Shown here: one piece after another, positions 5,285 to 6,266 of the stretch
Layout of the letters: every line of letters begins with the position of its first letter
Numbering within the stretch: position 1 is the first letter of the stretch
NCBI GenBank assembly: GCA_023420745.1
Contig: JAEZVQ010000061.1
Span: 1 to 6,266, forward strand
Direction: 5' to 3'
Length of the DNA: 6,266 bases
Source: Actinomycetes bacterium
Lineage (GTDB): Bacteria; Actinomycetota; Actinomycetes; Actinomycetales; Actinomycetaceae
Position numbers and translations under genes: made by a program
Notes under the pieces: generated by a model
What the model was told of the DNA's origin: nothing
What the model saw: the letters and a program-made list of their open reading frames with translations, nothing else
The model's database searches: none

Positions 5285-6147
5285 GTGACGTGGCGTACAA
5301 GATCCCTGCGCCGATACTGTTTCTCACCTCCGGAGTATCGCAATACACCGGAGCGGCGTGCGCTGTGGGTCTTTTTGCTTTGATGACACCGGCAACGATG
5401 GCGTGGTGGCGTATCACGATTGCGGCTCTCGTCCTCATCGTGTGGCGGCAACCGTGGAAACGACACCTGAGTGCGCGAGAATGGATGGCCTCCGCACTAT
5501 TTGGTGTCGTGATGACAGGAATGAATATCGCGTTCTACGAAGCAATTGCCCGACTCGACATGGGGATCGTCGTTGCCCTCGAGTTCATCGGTCCGGTTGC
5601 ACTCGCAGTCTGTGCTCGACGTCATTGGCGATCATGGCTAGGCAGCGCACTTGCCCTCACCGGAGTAGTTCTCATTTGCGGGATTAGCGCGATTCACACC
5701 ACGACGACCACCATTATCGGCATTGCCTATTCGCTACTGGCGGGCGGGCTCTGGGCAATCTACATGATTCTTGGACAACGCATTGCGACCACACGATCAG
5801 GAACGACGTCGCTCGCCATCGGATGCGCCGCGTCATCCGTCATCTACTTGCCGATCGCTGTCCACGATGCCGCCTATATTGCTACCTCGCCCACAATCGC
5901 CATCGCAGTAATCGCCGTCGGTATCCTCTCGACCGTCATCCCCTACACACTTGATCAAGTTGCCTTACATCGCCTCGATACCTCAACATTTGCCATCCTC
6001 ACAGCACTCCTGCCCGTGACCAGTCTCGTTGTTGGAGCACTTACCCTTCACCAAATCCCAGCGCCAGCGAGTATTGCCGGAGTCTTGTGCGTGTCGCTCG
6101 CCGTGGCAATCGTGTCGCAACGCGAGAGGAATCGGGAGGCTGAGTGA
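5272..6147 (+). CDS. EamA/DMT-superfamily transporter, RhtA-like exporter
   Basis: This 291-residue inner-membrane protein has about ten predicted membrane helices (near 13-35, 39-58, 70-92, 98-114, 121-140, 147-168, 178-195, 206-224, 238-256 and 264-281), the two-times-five architecture of the EamA family. Several stretches resemble E. coli RhtA, a threonine/homoserine exporter: GMNIAFYEAIARLDMGIVVA (83-102), then LEFIGPVALAV (103-113), GGLWAIYMILGQR (158-170) and LSTVIPYTLDQVALHRLDTSTFA (219-241). Export of an amino acid or similar small metabolite is therefore likely, but the substrate is inferred by resemblance only. The start is backed by AGGAG six bases upstream and overlaps the EEP gene by 13 nt. 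It is the last gene of the operon; no convincing terminator follows in the 95 bases before the converging tRNA. Confidence 0.92.
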   Translation: MRTVSDVAYKIPAPILFLTSGVSQYTGAACAVGLFALMTPATMAWWRITIAALVLIVWRQPWKRHLSAREWMASALFGVVMTGMNIAFYEAIARLDMGIVVALEFIGPVALAVCARRHWRSWLGSALALTGVVLICGISAIHTTTTTIIGIAYSLLAGGLWAIYMILGQRIATTRSGTTSLAIGCAASSVIYLPIAVHDAAYIATSPTIAIAVIAVGILSTVIPYTLDQVALHRLDTSTFAILTALLPVTSLVVGALTLHQIPAPASIAGVLCVSLAVAIVSQRERNREAE

Positions 6148-6242
6148 TACGCGAGGATGTTCAGTAGATACGGAGTGAGCCCGTTCTATCGGTAGACCTA
6201 TTTCGCGGCAGGAGTAGGGTCAGTGAAACCGCATTCGTTCGG

Positions 6243-6266
6243 TGGGCCCACAGGGAATCGAACCCT
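6243..6266 (-). tRNA. Partial tRNA, 3' end, isoacceptor unknown
   Basis: On the minus strand the visible part reads as most of a T-arm (AGGG, loop TTCGATT, CCCTG), the 3' acceptor strand TGGGCCC and discriminator A, followed by CCG. The 5' part, including the anticodon, lies beyond the right edge, so the amino acid cannot be named. Acceptor base C70 excludes the G3-U70 pair expected of tRNA-Ala. It converges on the transporter gene. The intervening 6148-6242 holds no gene or strong hairpin that I can see. Confidence 0.8.

Noticed and set aside
6148..6242. Terminator after the transporter gene
   Set aside because: Only 4-bp stems such as TCTA/TAGA are found, without a T-run; too weak to call.

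Overview
The window looks like a chromosomal segment of an actinobacterium. The 3' half of the small SRP RNA at the left edge closely resembles the actinobacterial type, the tRNA genes do not encode CCA, and the base composition is moderately GC-rich, in the mid-to-upper 50s percent by eye. Actinomycetaceae or relatives would fit, but the genus cannot be fixed from this sequence alone.

Layout, left to right. Positions 1-56 hold the 3' part of the SRP RNA (+ strand), cut by the window edge. A gene-free stretch (57-195) carries only degenerate short repeats. A minus-strand GH20 beta-N-acetylhexosaminidase gene follows (196-1425). Upstream of it on the same strand lies a tRNA cluster, which in transcription order reads Glu(UUC), Asp(GUC), a 163-nt gap, a second identical Asp(GUC), then Phe(GAA). 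A clear intrinsic terminator ends the cluster just before the hexosaminidase. Two minus-strand promoters can be proposed, one before tRNA-Glu and one inside the gap before the second tRNA-Asp.

From 2184 to 6147, reading away from the tRNA cluster, four overlapping plus-strand genes form a probable operon. They encode an MscS-type mechanosensitive channel with a long polar cytoplasmic tail, the methionine sulfoxide reductase MsrB, an endonuclease/exonuclease/phosphatase (EEP) fold enzyme, and an RhtA-like EamA/DMT family exporter. The junctions overlap by 8, 8 and 13 nt, so translational coupling is likely. A reasonable inference is a stress and homeostasis transcription unit (osmotic relief, repair of oxidised methionine, export of a metabolite), with the role of the EEP enzyme open. 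At the right edge the 3' end of another minus-strand tRNA converges on the exporter gene.

No CRISPR array, insertion sequence, prophage gene or clearly novel system is visible. The most unusual points are a tRNA-Phe whose T-loop begins with A instead of T, the exact tandem copy of tRNA-Asp, a likely leaderless mscS-family mRNA, and the unassigned C-terminal extension of the channel.
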